A stretch of 64,000 bases of DNA from Burkholderia arboris. GTDB taxonomy: Bacteria; Pseudomonadota; Gammaproteobacteria; Burkholderiales; Burkholderiaceae. A program made the position numbers and the translations under genes. Under the pieces are notes generated by a model. The model did not search any database. It saw only the letters and a list, made by a program, of their open reading frames with translations, and had not been told where the DNA came from. The stretch spans positions 62,001-126,000 of the forward strand of contig NZ_CABVPX010000024.1 in NCBI RefSeq assembly GCF_902499125.1, given 5' to 3'. Position 1 is the stretch's first letter, and every line of letters starts with the position of its first letter. Shown one piece after another: positions 8,138-16,464 of the stretch.

Positions 8138-9142
8138 ATGGACCGGCTTCAGGCCATGCAGGTGTTTACTCGCGTCGTCGATACAAGCAGCTTCACCAAG
8201 GCAGCAGAAACGCTCAGCTTGCCGCGGGCGTCCGTCACGACGATCATCCAGAATCTCGAAGCCTTCCTCGGCGTGCGTTTGATGCACCGGACCACGCGCC
8301 GGCTGTCGCTCACGCCGGACGGCGCCGCGTACTACGAACGATGCGTGCGGATCCTCGCGGACGTCGAGGAAACCGAAGCAAGCTTCCAGGCCAACAACCG
8401 GAAGCCGCACGGAAAGTTGCGTATCGACATGCCGGGCTCGATCGGGCGGCTGCTCGTGATTCCGTCGCTGTGCGAATTTCATACGCGCTATCCGGACATC
8501 GACCTGCAGCTCGGCTTGTCCGACCGGCCGGTCGACCTGCTGCAGGAAGGCGTCGACTGCGTGATCCGCGTCGGCGCGCTGCAGGATTCGTCGCTCGTCG
8601 CGCGCCGCGTCGGCCTGTTCGAAGGCGTGACGGTCGCCGCGCCCGACTATCTCGAACGCTTCGGCGAGCCGCAGACGATCGAGGATCTCGGCCAGCACAA
8701 GGCCGTCAACTATTTCTCGAGCCGCACCGGCCGCACGATCGACTGGACGTTCCTCAGCGAAGGCAAGGAAGTCGAGGTGAAGATGGACAGCATCGTGTCG
8801 GTGAACGACGCGGATGCGTACGTGACCTGCGGGATCGAAGGCTTCGGGCTGATTCAGCCGCCGCTGTTCATGGTGCTGCCGCACCTGCGCGAAGGCCGGC
8901 TCAAGGAAGTGCTGCCCGGCGTCAAGCCGCTGCCGATGCCGATCTCGGTCGTGTATCCGCACAGCCGTCACCTGTCGCCGAAGGTGCGCGTGTTCGTCGA
9001 CTGGGTGGCCGAAGTGTTCGACCGCTGCCCGCTGCTGAGCGGCAAGGGCAGCCTCGACGCGACGTGCAGCAAGCGCACGTTCGAGGAAGCCGAACGCGCG
9101 CCGGCGCTCGATACGCCGGTCATCAACGAGTGGGTCGCGTAA
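8138..9142 (+). CDS. ceoR: LysR-family regulator of the efflux operon, CeoR/BpeT
   Basis: The 334-residue LysR-type regulator has its winged helix-turn-helix at about residues 1-60 (MQVFTRVVDTSSFTKAAETL, LPRASVTTIIQNLEAFLGVR) and a two-lobed effector domain after that. It is divergent from llpE, exactly where ceoR (bpeT in B. pseudomallei) stands. These regulators activate the llpE-RND operon in response to aromatic inducers such as salicylate, and mutations in them are a known cause of multidrug resistance. ATG 8138 is favoured because GGAGG (8128-8132) is 5 bases upstream; GTG at 8135 is in frame but too close. The C-terminal tail after about residue 300 is longer than in many LysR proteins. 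Confidence 0.88.
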   Translation: MDRLQAMQVFTRVVDTSSFTKAAETLSLPRASVTTIIQNLEAFLGVRLMHRTTRRLSLTPDGAAYYERCVRILADVEETEASFQANNRKPHGKLRIDMPGSIGRLLVIPSLCEFHTRYPDIDLQLGLSDRPVDLLQEGVDCVIRVGALQDSSLVARRVGLFEGVTVAAPDYLERFGEPQTIEDLGQHKAVNYFSSRTGRTIDWTFLSEGKEVEVKMDSIVSVNDADAYVTCGIEGFGLIQPPLFMVLPHLREGRLKEVLPGVKPLPMPISVVYPHSRHLSPKVRVFVDWVAEVFDRCPLLSGKGSLDATCSKRTFEEAERAPALDTPVINEWVA

Positions 9143-9480
9143 TCGTCTGACCTGCCTGCGCGGGCCGCCAGGCCCGCGCGTCTCCCCGCCTCCTCACGTC
9201 TTCAAGCCGCCGTTCCGCGCGGCGCTTCCGATCCTTCCCGATTCCGCAGCAAACCTTTGTGCCGCGCGCAGCAATCGCCCGCGTGCGCCGTCGCGGGTGG
9301 CTGTCGCATCCGTGCGAGCCCCGCCGCACGGGGCTGCCGGCGATTTCCGCATAACCCTGCCGTCCATGCGGATGTCGATTGTTCCTTTGCGACGACAAAT
9401 CAATTCGCGTCTGCCGCATTTATCGCGACGGAGCAGATACCTAGAGTAAACCCTGTCGCGCACCTCGTTGCGCATCGAAC
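9143..9480. other. Gene-free interval after ceoR
   Basis: No convincing reading frame lies here on either strand. The short frames in this stretch lack ribosome-binding sites and family features. The base composition stays GC-rich until about 9360 and then becomes mixed, as expected for a promoter serving the DUF4148 gene at 9585. I found no recognisable RNA gene. Confidence 0.5.
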
Positions 9481-9563
9481 AGATCCCGCCTGACGGGACC
9501 GGAGTAAGCGCCGAAGCGCCAGCTCCGACATGGGATCTGAGTAAGCGCTGAAGCGCTAACTCA
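9481..9563 (+). promoter_or_regulatory. Structured 5' leader with twin covarying hairpins before a DUF4148 gene
   Basis: Two 26-base hairpins, 9501-9526 and 9538-9563, share one plan: an outer stem (GGAG/CTCC in the first, TGAG/CTCA in the second), an asymmetric TAA internal loop, an inner GCGC/GCGC stem and a CGAA or TGAA tetraloop. The end pair changes from G-C to T-A, which preserves pairing. In front, TCCCG (9484-9488) can pair with CGGGA (9494-9498). Alternatively AGATCCC (9481-9487) pairs perfectly with GGGATCT (9532-9538), enclosing hairpin one. The two folds exclude each other. The last hairpin ends 10 bases before the ribosome-binding site AGGAG (9573-9577). I do not recognise the element. 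Confidence 0.55.
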
Positions 9564-9584
9564 TATCGACACAGGAGTTATGTC

Positions 9585-9878
9585 ATGAACCGCCGCAACC
9601 TTCTCTCCGCCCTGGCCCTCACGCTCGCCGTGTCCGCACCGGCCTTCGCCGATTCGGGCACGCCGCACGCCGGCGACTACGGCAACACGTCGTGGTACGC
9701 GCAGCACTACGGCCCGCGTACGCGTGCCGAAGTGAGCGCGGAAGTCGAGCAAGCGCGCAAGGACGGCACGCTCGCGTACCTGCGCAAGGCGAATTCGTAT
9801 CCGCAAGGGCTCGAACTCGCACAAGGCCCGTATCGCCCGATGCCGGAAAGCAACCAACTCGCCGGCGGGGGCCGGTAA
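9585..9878 (+). CDS. Small secreted DUF4148-domain protein
   Basis: The 97-residue precursor has a clear Sec signal peptide (MNRRNLLSALALTLAVSAPAFA, cut probably after AFA) and a mature part with the DUF4148 pattern: RAEVSAEVEQARKDGTLAYL, then a YPQGLELAQGP tail. This family is abundant in Burkholderia as small periplasmic or secreted proteins of unknown function. AGGAG at 9573-9577 gives a good ribosome-binding site for the ATG. The gene is preceded by the unusual twin-hairpin leader at 9481-9563 and followed by a 30-residue ORF at 9968. I see no function beyond export. Confidence 0.85.
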   Translation: MNRRNLLSALALTLAVSAPAFADSGTPHAGDYGNTSWYAQHYGPRTRAEVSAEVEQARKDGTLAYLRKANSYPQGLELAQGPYRPMPESNQLAGGGR

Positions 9879-9967
9879 ACGCGCAACGCCGCGCAGCGGG
9901 TTGCCCCGTGCGCGGCGTCGCGACACACCAATCGACGACTCGCTGAGTCAGTTAGCTGCAGGAGCAC

Positions 9968-10060
9968 ATGATGAACGACCACCTTCCTTCGCCGCTCGAT
10001 CACTGGGACGACACCACGCCGGTCTGGACGCCGTTCCGTTCGGCCCCGCACTCGCATTGA
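9968..10060 (+). CDS. Possible 30-residue small protein
   Basis: An ATG-ATG start with GCAGGAG ending 4 bases before it (AGGAG at 9959-9963) opens a frame of 30 codons plus TGA. The product begins MMNDHLPSPLDHWDDTTPVW and continues with TPFRSAPHSH. It is rich in His, Pro, Trp and Asp and has no signal peptide or membrane segment. The strong ribosome-binding site and the position 89 bp after the DUF4148 gene suggest it is translated, perhaps from the same transcript. I recognise no domain. Confidence 0.45.
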   Translation: MMNDHLPSPLDHWDDTTPVWTPFRSAPHSH

Positions 10061-10086
10061 GCGCCGGCTGAGTCATCGTCCGGCCC

Positions 10087-11166
10087 TCAACGACGCGGCA
10101 CGCCGTCGCGCCATTCGCCCCAGTGCGTGACGATGTCCTGCACGAGCGGATTGCCCGCGCGGTACAGGTTTTCGGTCGCCGGGGCGAAACCGCCCTGGTC
10201 CGCGTAGTTCAGCAGGTTGTCGGCACTCGTCTGCCCCGCGTATGGCCGGTCGAAATCGGACCCCGTACGCAACACGGCGACGCGCGACAGGTCGACCCGC
10301 TTCACGCCGGCCGCGCGCTTGAGCGCTTCATACGTCGCGTTGTCTTCCTGCGCGGTCATGCAGTACGTGCCCTTGCCGTCGGTCAGGATCTTCGTCCACT
10401 GGCGCGCGCGCTCGCCGATCAGCGTGCCCGAGAACCACGTGTTGCCCGATGACGTGTCGCACTGGATCACCGTCGGCGGGCGGTTCGCCGGCGCATACGT
10501 GAACTTCGCGCGCGCGGCCTGCGCCTGCGCGCTGTCGGCGAGCACGACGTTGCGCGACAACGCGACCGCGGCGTCGGTCAGCTGCGGATTGAGCTGGAAG
10601 ACTTCGGTGCGATAGTCGAGCGGCGGCTTGTCGTTCGGGCTCTTCGTATTGATGCCGAGAAAGCCCGTGTTCCAGCCGGCCGGAATCTCGCGCGCATCGA
10701 GCTCCCACTGCAGGCTGAAATCGACGAGGTATTTCGACCACGCGGCCGAACCGACCGTGCCTTGCGCGGGGTCGACGCCCGCGATGCCGGAGATCAGGAA
10801 ATACGTGCGGCGCAGATCGAAGCGCTGCGAGAACGTAAGCGCCATGATCGTCGCCGACGCATTCGCATAGCCCATGCCGGTCGTGACCACGCACACGTCC
10901 TGCTTGTTGCAGTGAACGGCCGGATAGTCGGGCGACAGGCCGGGCACGGCGATGTCGCGCCACGGGCCGATCCGGTCGAGCCATGCCTGGCCCTCCGGCC
11001 CGAACATCGTGATGATCATGACCTTGACCGGGCGGCCCTGTGCACCGGTCTCGGAGAATGCAGTGTTGCCCGCGTTGTTGCCCCGGTTGTCCTGCGCGAT
11101 CGACGGCGCGGTCGCGCAGGCTGCGAGCGAAAATGCAGCAGCGGAAAGAATGGAGCGAGTCAGCAT
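10087..11166 (-). CDS. Purine nucleoside permease (NUP) family protein
   Basis: The 359-residue product begins MLTRSILSAAAFSLAACATA, a signal sequence with a lipobox-like LAAC. It continues with the NUP-family core: VKVMIITMFGPEGQAWLDRI, VCVVTTGMGYANASATIMAL, YFLISGIAGVDPAQGTVGSA and AVLRTGSDFDRPYAGQ. NUP proteins were first described as yeast nucleoside permeases, but their sequence resembles nucleoside phosphorylases and the bacterial members are exported. A soluble periplasmic purine-nucleoside-binding or hydrolysing role is therefore at least as likely as permease activity. ATG 11166 is used because the signal peptide starts there; the longer frame upstream has no family features. It stands alone on the minus strand. 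Confidence 0.75.
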   Translation of the reverse strand: MLTRSILSAAAFSLAACATAPSIAQDNRGNNAGNTAFSETGAQGRPVKVMIITMFGPEGQAWLDRIGPWRDIAVPGLSPDYPAVHCNKQDVCVVTTGMGYANASATIMALTFSQRFDLRRTYFLISGIAGVDPAQGTVGSAAWSKYLVDFSLQWELDAREIPAGWNTGFLGINTKSPNDKPPLDYRTEVFQLNPQLTDAAVALSRNVVLADSAQAQAARAKFTYAPANRPPTVIQCDTSSGNTWFSGTLIGERARQWTKILTDGKGTYCMTAQEDNATYEALKRAAGVKRVDLSRVAVLRTGSDFDRPYAGQTSADNLLNYADQGGFAPATENLYRAGNPLVQDIVTHWGEWRDGVPRR

Positions 11167-11396
11167 CGGCGTTCCTTGTTTCGGTGATGTTGGGTGAGAA
11201 CGGCTCTCGGAGACTGCGCGAGGGAGTATAGAACGGGCGTACGCAATGCGGAACCCGGCTACGAAACGGCGAGCGGTGTTTCGTGCGAATGGATGCGTGT
11301 TGCGTGATGGAATTCGCGCATGCGCCGCTGCATTGCAAACATCAGGAATGCTATCGGGTTTGTCGCCACGTGCAACGTCGGTCGTTTCCTGCGGTA

Positions 11397-11990
11397 CTAC
11401 ACGCGCATCAACCCCGCGACGCCGTAACCGAGCACGACCAGCGCGGCGGCCGCATGGCTCGCCGCGAGCCACCCCGGCGACTTCACGAAGCGACCGATCG
11501 CGCTGCCGCCGAACGCGAACACGAGCTGCCCCGCCAGGCTGCCCGCAAACACGCACGCGGCACCGGGCAACCAGTGCCGGTGTGCACCGGCGGCAGCCGT
11601 TGCATAGCCGTAGAACAGCAGGATCGTCAGCGGGTTCGCGAGCGTGACGAAGAACATCGACATGAACGGGCGATCGCCCGGCGGCGGCAGGGCATCGCCG
11701 TCGAGCGTGCGGCGCCGGTCACGCAGCGCCTGCCACAGCATCCGCATGCCCATTGCGAGCAACACGCATGCACCAACCATACGGAACAGCGACAGATGCG
11801 ACGCGAGCGTGCTCGCGAGCATCGCGCCGATCGTGAACGCGACGACTGCATAGCAGCCGTCCGCCGCGGCCACGCCGATTGCGGCGCGCACGCCGGCCGC
11901 CGTGCCGGCGCGCATGCCGTAGTTCGCGATCATCAGCGCGACGGGCCCGACCGACAGCGCGATCATCAGCCCGAACAGGAAGTCGTTCAT
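11397..11990 (-). CDS. LysE/RhtB-family amino-acid exporter
   Basis: This 197-residue membrane protein has about six hydrophobic segments and the LysE-superfamily signature near the N-terminus (FLFGLMIALSVGPVALMIANYG), then a central ANPLTILLFYGYAT segment that matches the conserved NP motif after TM4. These proteins export amino acids or analogues using proton exchange. The substrate is unknown. It lies on the same strand as selD (12062-13135) upstream, with 71 bp between, but they are unrelated in function. Confidence 0.85.
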   Translation of the reverse strand: MNDFLFGLMIALSVGPVALMIANYGMRAGTAAGVRAAIGVAAADGCYAVVAFTIGAMLASTLASHLSLFRMVGACVLLAMGMRMLWQALRDRRRTLDGDALPPPGDRPFMSMFFVTLANPLTILLFYGYATAAAGAHRHWLPGAACVFAGSLAGQLVFAFGGSAIGRFVKSPGWLAASHAAAALVVLGYGVAGLMRV

Positions 11991-12061
11991 CGGTCGTCGA
12001 TGCCTTCATGGAAGGCATCGATTCTAGCGACGTCAAAACGATCCGGTGTGTGAATCCGGCG

Positions 12062-13135
12062 TCAGGCGACGTCGACGCGCGAGGGCCCGTCAACCATCTC
12101 GCCGATTACGACCGCGCGGTCGAAACCGTCGGCACGGAAGCAGGCGAGCACTTCATCGACGGTTTCCGGTGCGCACGCAACCAGCAAGCCGCCTGACGTC
12201 TGCGGATCGGTCAGCAACGCCTGCGCGACGGGGGGCAGGCCGTCGGCGAGCCGCACGTCGGTGCCGTATGCGGCCCAGTTGCGGCCCGACGCGCCGGTGA
12301 ACACGCCGTCGGTGACGAACGCCTCGACACCGGCAAGCCACGGCAGCGACGCATAGTGCACGCGCGCGGTGAGCTGCGCGCCGCGCGCCAGCTCGAGCGC
12401 ATGGCCGAGCAGCCCGAAGCCCGTGACGTCGGTCAGCGCATGCACGCCCGGCAGCGCAGCCAGCTCGGCGCCCGGCCGGTTCAGCTTGGTGGTCGTCGCG
12501 ACCATCTGCGCGTAACCGTCGGCATCGAGCTGGTTCTTCTTCAGCGCGGCCGACAGCACGCCGACGCCGAGCGGCTTGCCGAGCACGAGCACGTCGCCCG
12601 CGCGCGCGGCCGCATTGCGCTTCACGCGCGACGGATGCACGACGCCGATCGCCGCGAGCCCGTAGATCGGCTCGACCGAATCGATCGAATGGCCGCCCGC
12701 GACCGGAATGCCGGCATCCGCGCACACCGATTCGCCGCCGCGCAACACGGCCGCGATCGTCTCGTGCGGCAGCACGTTGATCGGCATGCCGACCAGCGCG
12801 AGCGCGAGGATCGGCTTGCCGCCCATCGCATAGACGTCGGACAGCGCGTTGGTCGCCGCGATGCGGCCGAAGTCGAACGGATCGTCGACGATCGGCATGA
12901 AGAAATCGGTGGTCGCGACGATCGCCTGCTCGTCGTTGAGCCGGTAGACGGCCGCGTCGTCGGACGTCTCGGTGCCGACCAGCAGGTCCGGGAACAGCGC
13001 GGGCGGCGTCGCGCGCTTCAGCAGCTCGGACAGTACGCCCGGCGCGATCTTGCAGCCGCAGCCGCCCCCGTGCGACAGGCTCGTGAGGCGCGGAACGGCA
13101 GGCTGGGCTTGGGTGGCTTCGGTCATCGTCGGCAT
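12062..13135 (-). CDS. selD: Selenide, water dikinase (selenophosphate synthase)
   Basis: SelD makes monoselenophosphate from selenide and ATP, the selenium donor for selenocysteine and for 2-selenouridine in tRNA. The 357-residue protein has the glycine-rich N-terminal active-site loop SHGGGCGCK (21-29): Cys26 matches the catalytic cysteine of E. coli SelD and Lys29 the essential lysine. It is a Cys rather than selenocysteine form. The ATP-binding parts VATTDFFMPIVDDPFDFGRI and GGHSIDSVEPIYGL follow. The start could also be the in-frame ATG at 13126. No selA, selB or selU is in the window. The EamA gene at 13242 is divergent. Confidence 0.95.
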   Translation of the reverse strand: MPTMTEATQAQPAVPRLTSLSHGGGCGCKIAPGVLSELLKRATPPALFPDLLVGTETSDDAAVYRLNDEQAIVATTDFFMPIVDDPFDFGRIAATNALSDVYAMGGKPILALALVGMPINVLPHETIAAVLRGGESVCADAGIPVAGGHSIDSVEPIYGLAAIGVVHPSRVKRNAAARAGDVLVLGKPLGVGVLSAALKKNQLDADGYAQMVATTTKLNRPGAELAALPGVHALTDVTGFGLLGHALELARGAQLTARVHYASLPWLAGVEAFVTDGVFTGASGRNWAAYGTDVRLADGLPPVAQALLTDPQTSGGLLVACAPETVDEVLACFRADGFDRAVVIGEMVDGPSRVDVA

Positions 13136-13241
13136 CCGGTGAATAACAACGTTCCATTATCGACAATTCCGCGCGAACGCGCCGGATACCCACATAATTG
13201 ACGGCGCTGCTCCTCCCCCGCTCCCGTCCTCACTTCCGTTC

Positions 13242-14078
13242 ATGGATCACCTGTTCATCGGCCTCGTGCTGTGCTCCGCGCTGCTGCACGCGATCTGGAA
13301 TGCCTTCCTCCACGTCAGTGAAGACCGGCTCGTGCAACTCGGCACGATGTCGCTGCCGTATCTCGCGTTCGGCGTCGCCGGCGCCGCGCTGCTGCCCGCG
13401 CCGGCGCCCGCCGCGTGGCCGTACATCGCCGCATCGGCCGCGCTCGAGGTCGCGTACTGCTTCACGCTGGCGCGTGCGTACCGCAGCGGCGAATTCGGGC
13501 AGATCTATCCGATCGCGCGCGGCATCTCGCCGCTGCTCGTGTCGGTGCTGGCGCTCGCGTTGCTGCACGAGCGGCCGACGCCGTTCGGCTTCGCGGGCAT
13601 CGCGCTCGTGTCGTTCGGCATCATGTCGCTCGCGCTGCGGCGCGGCTTCCGGTTCTCCGGCGAAGGCGTGCCGTATGCGCTGCTCACAGGCGTGTTCATC
13701 GCCGCGTATTCGATCTGCGACGGGATCGGCTCGCGCATCTCCGGCAGCGCGCTCGGCTACATCGCGTGGGTGTACCTGCTGTGGAGCGTGCCGCAGCTCG
13801 TGCTCGTCTGCGCGCTGCGCGGCGGCCCGCGCGCGGTGTTCGCGTCGCGCACCGCGCTCGTGCAGGGCGCGATCGCCGGCACGATCTCGCTCGCCGCCTA
13901 CGGGATCGTGATCCTTGCGTACCGGCACCTGCCGGTGGCGACGGTATCGGCGCTGCGCGAAACGAGCTCGATCTTCGCGGTCGCGATCGCCTGGTTCGCG
14001 ATGCGCGAGCGGCCGGGCGTGCAGCGGCTCGCCGCGTGCGCGCTGGTGGTTGCGGGCGCGGCGCTGATCCGGCTGTAA
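13242..14078 (+). CDS. EamA/DMT-family transporter
   Basis: The 278-residue integral membrane protein has about ten hydrophobic segments in two homologous EamA repeats (about 5-135 and 145-278). Family features are EVAYCFTLARAYRSGEFGQI with IYPIARGISPLLV in the first repeat and YRHLPVATVSALRETSSIFA in the second. The drug/metabolite transporter superfamily exports amino acids, nucleosides or other small metabolites; nothing here fixes the substrate. It stands alone between the divergent selD and the convergent porin. Confidence 0.85.
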   Translation: MDHLFIGLVLCSALLHAIWNAFLHVSEDRLVQLGTMSLPYLAFGVAGAALLPAPAPAAWPYIAASAALEVAYCFTLARAYRSGEFGQIYPIARGISPLLVSVLALALLHERPTPFGFAGIALVSFGIMSLALRRGFRFSGEGVPYALLTGVFIAAYSICDGIGSRISGSALGYIAWVYLLWSVPQLVLVCALRGGPRAVFASRTALVQGAIAGTISLAAYGIVILAYRHLPVATVSALRETSSIFAVAIAWFAMRERPGVQRLAACALVVAGAALIRL

Positions 14079-14111
14079 GCGGACAGCGCGCGCCCGCGGC
14101 CTGCCGCCGCG

Positions 14112-15215
14112 TCAGAACTTGTGGCGGATGCCGGTCACCGCGACGATCTGCGTACGTGTGCTCGACGGATTCGAGATCCCTTCGATCGCGGCCACGGCGT
14201 TCGACGACGCGCGCTGGTAGAACGCATTCACGTAGATATCGGTGCGCTTCGACAGGAAATACTGCGCACCGGCGCTGGTCTGCAGGTAGTGCGCACTCGG
14301 CTTGGGCCCCTGCGACGCGAGCACCTGCGTGTAGGTTTCGCCGAGCGCGAACTGCAGCGCGGGTGTCATCAGGTAGCGCACGCTGCCCTCGTAGTTGTTG
14401 AAGCGCATCGCACCGCCCGTCTGCAGGTTGAACAGCGAACTGGTGTACAGCAGCCCGAAGGTCGCGGCGCCCCACGCATACGCGCCGCCCGCGCCCCAGA
14501 TCTGCTGGCGCGTCACGCCCTTGACGAACGTGTAGTAATTGTCGGACGCGGCCGCGCCGGTCGTGTCGAGTGCCGGATGATCGACACGCACGTACGCGGC
14601 GCCAAGCTGCAGCGGCCCGTTCTCGTAGCTCGCGCCGAGGCTCCACACGCGGTTTTCGGCGAACGACGTCGAATTCGAGAAGCCGTACAGGCCGACCGCG
14701 CGCAGCCCGTACCACGTGGGCGTCTGGTACTGCACCGCGTTGTTGGTGCGGAACGTGTTGTTCAGGTCGTCGGTGTCGAACGGATGCAGCGCGTACTGCG
14801 TGAGCGCGGTGGTCGCACCGATCTGCAGCGGCTCCAGCACTTCCTGAGCCGCGTTGTACTGGCGGCCCATCGTCAGCGTGCCCCAGCGGTCGTTGTCCAG
14901 CCCCACGTACGCGCGCCGCCCGAACAGCCGGCCGCCCTGGCTCGCGGTGCCGGTCTCGATGTTGAAGCCGTTCTCGAGCCGGAACACCGCGCGCGTGCCG
15001 CCGCCGAGATCCTCCTTGCCGAGCAGCCCCCAGCGCGTGCCCTGCTCGTTGCCGCCGGTCGCCTGCCACGCGGCATGACCGTTCTGGTTGTTCGTGTAGG
15101 TGATCCCCGAATCGACGACGCCATACAGCGTCACGCTCGATTGCGCGTGCGCATGCGTCGCGCCTGCCGCGATTGCGATGCCTGCCAGCGCGACCGCCAT
15201 TTCCTTCCGCTTCAT
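14112..15215 (-). CDS. Outer-membrane porin (Gram-negative Porin_4 type)
   Basis: The 367-residue precursor has a signal peptide (MKRKEMAVALAGIAIAAGAT, ending HAHA before QSSVTLYGVVDSGI) and the classic start of Burkholderia OmpC-like porins. The C-terminus is GIRHKF, with the terminal Phe needed for barrel assembly, and the LFGRRAYVGLDNDRWGTLTM segment is typical. It forms a trimeric general or solute-selective channel. ATG 15215 is taken because the signal peptide starts there. It is divergent from the amidohydrolase/IclR/permease operon, and each side has one of two near-identical palindromes (15271-15289, 15501-15519). It may therefore be the outer-membrane entry for that operon's substrate. 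Confidence 0.93.
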   Translation of the reverse strand: MKRKEMAVALAGIAIAAGATHAHAQSSVTLYGVVDSGITYTNNQNGHAAWQATGGNEQGTRWGLLGKEDLGGGTRAVFRLENGFNIETGTASQGGRLFGRRAYVGLDNDRWGTLTMGRQYNAAQEVLEPLQIGATTALTQYALHPFDTDDLNNTFRTNNAVQYQTPTWYGLRAVGLYGFSNSTSFAENRVWSLGASYENGPLQLGAAYVRVDHPALDTTGAAASDNYYTFVKGVTRQQIWGAGGAYAWGAATFGLLYTSSLFNLQTGGAMRFNNYEGSVRYLMTPALQFALGETYTQVLASQGPKPSAHYLQTSAGAQYFLSKRTDIYVNAFYQRASSNAVAAIEGISNPSSTRTQIVAVTGIRHKF

Positions 15216-15270
15216 CTCCGACCCCTTTTTGTCGACTAAATATGGGGAGCGATTTAAATCGCCCATGACT

Positions 15271-15289
15271 TGTTTTATTGAATAAAACA
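15271..15289. promoter_or_regulatory. 19-bp palindrome upstream of the porin, probable IclR operator
   Basis: TGTTTTATTGAATAAAACA is a perfect palindrome around a central G, 55 bp upstream of the porin ATG. A sister copy at 15501-15519 differs at only three inner positions (8, 10 and 12). IclR proteins bind palindromes of this kind, and an IclR gene lies in the adjoining operon (16461-17234). Confidence 0.65.
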
Positions 15290-15500
15290 TCGTCTTATTA
15301 ATTGTTGATTTCGACGATTTACAGCGTCAAGTCATGCCAAAAATAGAACGCGAAGGTCACATCCTCCGATTCTCAAGGCGTTTCGAAGAATGAAACAAAT
15401 CCAATAACGGCGGGCATTACAGGCCGATCAGAGCATGCAGATCCGGCTTTGAAAAAAGCCCTTGACCGCAATTTTCTGCCGTTGTGAAATATTGATACGC

Positions 15501-15519
15501 TGTTTTAATCATTAAAACA
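15501..15519. promoter_or_regulatory. 19-bp palindrome upstream of the amidohydrolase operon, probable IclR operator
   Basis: TGTTTTAATCATTAAAACA is a perfect palindrome around a central C, 45 bp before the ATG at 15565. It matches the copy at 15271-15289 at 16 of 19 positions, and each change keeps the palindrome. The 349-bp divergent spacer (15216-15564) holds these two sites and AT-rich promoter-like sequence; I see no gene in it. Confidence 0.65.
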
Positions 15520-15564
15520 AACGAACGAGACACTTCGAGAAACTAGGTAAAGAACCTGATCCCC

Positions 15565-16464
15565 ATGGTGACGTTTAATTGCAACAACGCGGCCGCCGGC
15601 ACACCGCCCGCGTATTTCGTCGCGCAACCGACGGCGCCCGCGCTGCCGATCGTCGTCGATTCGCCGCACAGCGGCATCGCGTATCCGCCCGACTTCTCGA
15701 CCGTCGCGCCCGACGACGCGATCCGCACGACGTGGGACGCGTATATCGACGAACTGTGGGCCGGCACCCCCGCACGCGGCGGCACGCTGCTCGGCGCGAC
15801 GTTCCCGCGCGCCTACATCGATCCGAACCGTGCGGAAACCGATATCGACGAAACGCTGCTCGCCGAGCCGTGGCCCGCGCCGCTTGCGCCGCAGCCGTAC
15901 ACGCAGCGCGGAATGGGGTTGATCCGGCGCGACGCGCTGCCCGGCGTGCCGCTGTACGACCGCAAGCTGTCGCTCGCTGAAGTGCGCCACCGGATCGACG
16001 CGTACTACCTGCCTTACCGCCGCGCGCTCGCCGGCATCGCCGCGCCGCTGCATGCCGCGCACCGCGCGCTGTGGCACATCGACTGCCACTCGATGAAGTC
16101 GCGCGGCAACGCGATGAACGTCGACGCGGGTGCGCTGCGGCCGGACGTCGTCGTCAGCGACCGGCGCGGCACGACCGCCGACCCGGCGTTCACCGCGTGG
16201 ACCGCGCAATGGTTCGCCAGCGCCGGCTACCGCGTGCAGATCAACGACCCGTACCAGGGCGGCGACCTGCTGACCGCGCTTGCCGACCCGGCGCAGCAGC
16301 GCCACAGCATCCAGATCGAATTCAACCGTGCGCTGTACATGGACGAAGCCGCGTTCGCCAAAAACGATGGCTTCGCCGCGCTGAAACGCTCGGTCGATGG
16401 ATACCTCGACGCGCTCGCCGGTTACGTGCGCGCACGCATCGCCTCGCCGGGAGACGCCGCATGA
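15565..16464 (+). CDS. N-formylglutamate amidohydrolase-family protein (HutG-like)
   Basis: The 299-residue protein shows the family's core: VVDSPHSGIAYPPDF near the N-terminus, IDPNRAETDIDE, and HIDCHSMKSRGN around residue 175, where His/Asp residues form the metal-dependent active site. Family members release formate from N-formyl amino acids, most famously N-formyl-L-glutamate in histidine degradation. No other hut genes are nearby, so the real substrate may be a different N-acyl amino acid. It is translationally coupled to the IclR gene (ATGA overlap at 16461-16464) and followed by a YfcC permease. A porin faces it across a shared promoter region. Confidence 0.85.
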   Translation: MVTFNCNNAAAGTPPAYFVAQPTAPALPIVVDSPHSGIAYPPDFSTVAPDDAIRTTWDAYIDELWAGTPARGGTLLGATFPRAYIDPNRAETDIDETLLAEPWPAPLAPQPYTQRGMGLIRRDALPGVPLYDRKLSLAEVRHRIDAYYLPYRRALAGIAAPLHAAHRALWHIDCHSMKSRGNAMNVDAGALRPDVVVSDRRGTTADPAFTAWTAQWFASAGYRVQINDPYQGGDLLTALADPAQQRHSIQIEFNRALYMDEAAFAKNDGFAALKRSVDGYLDALAGYVRARIASPGDAA

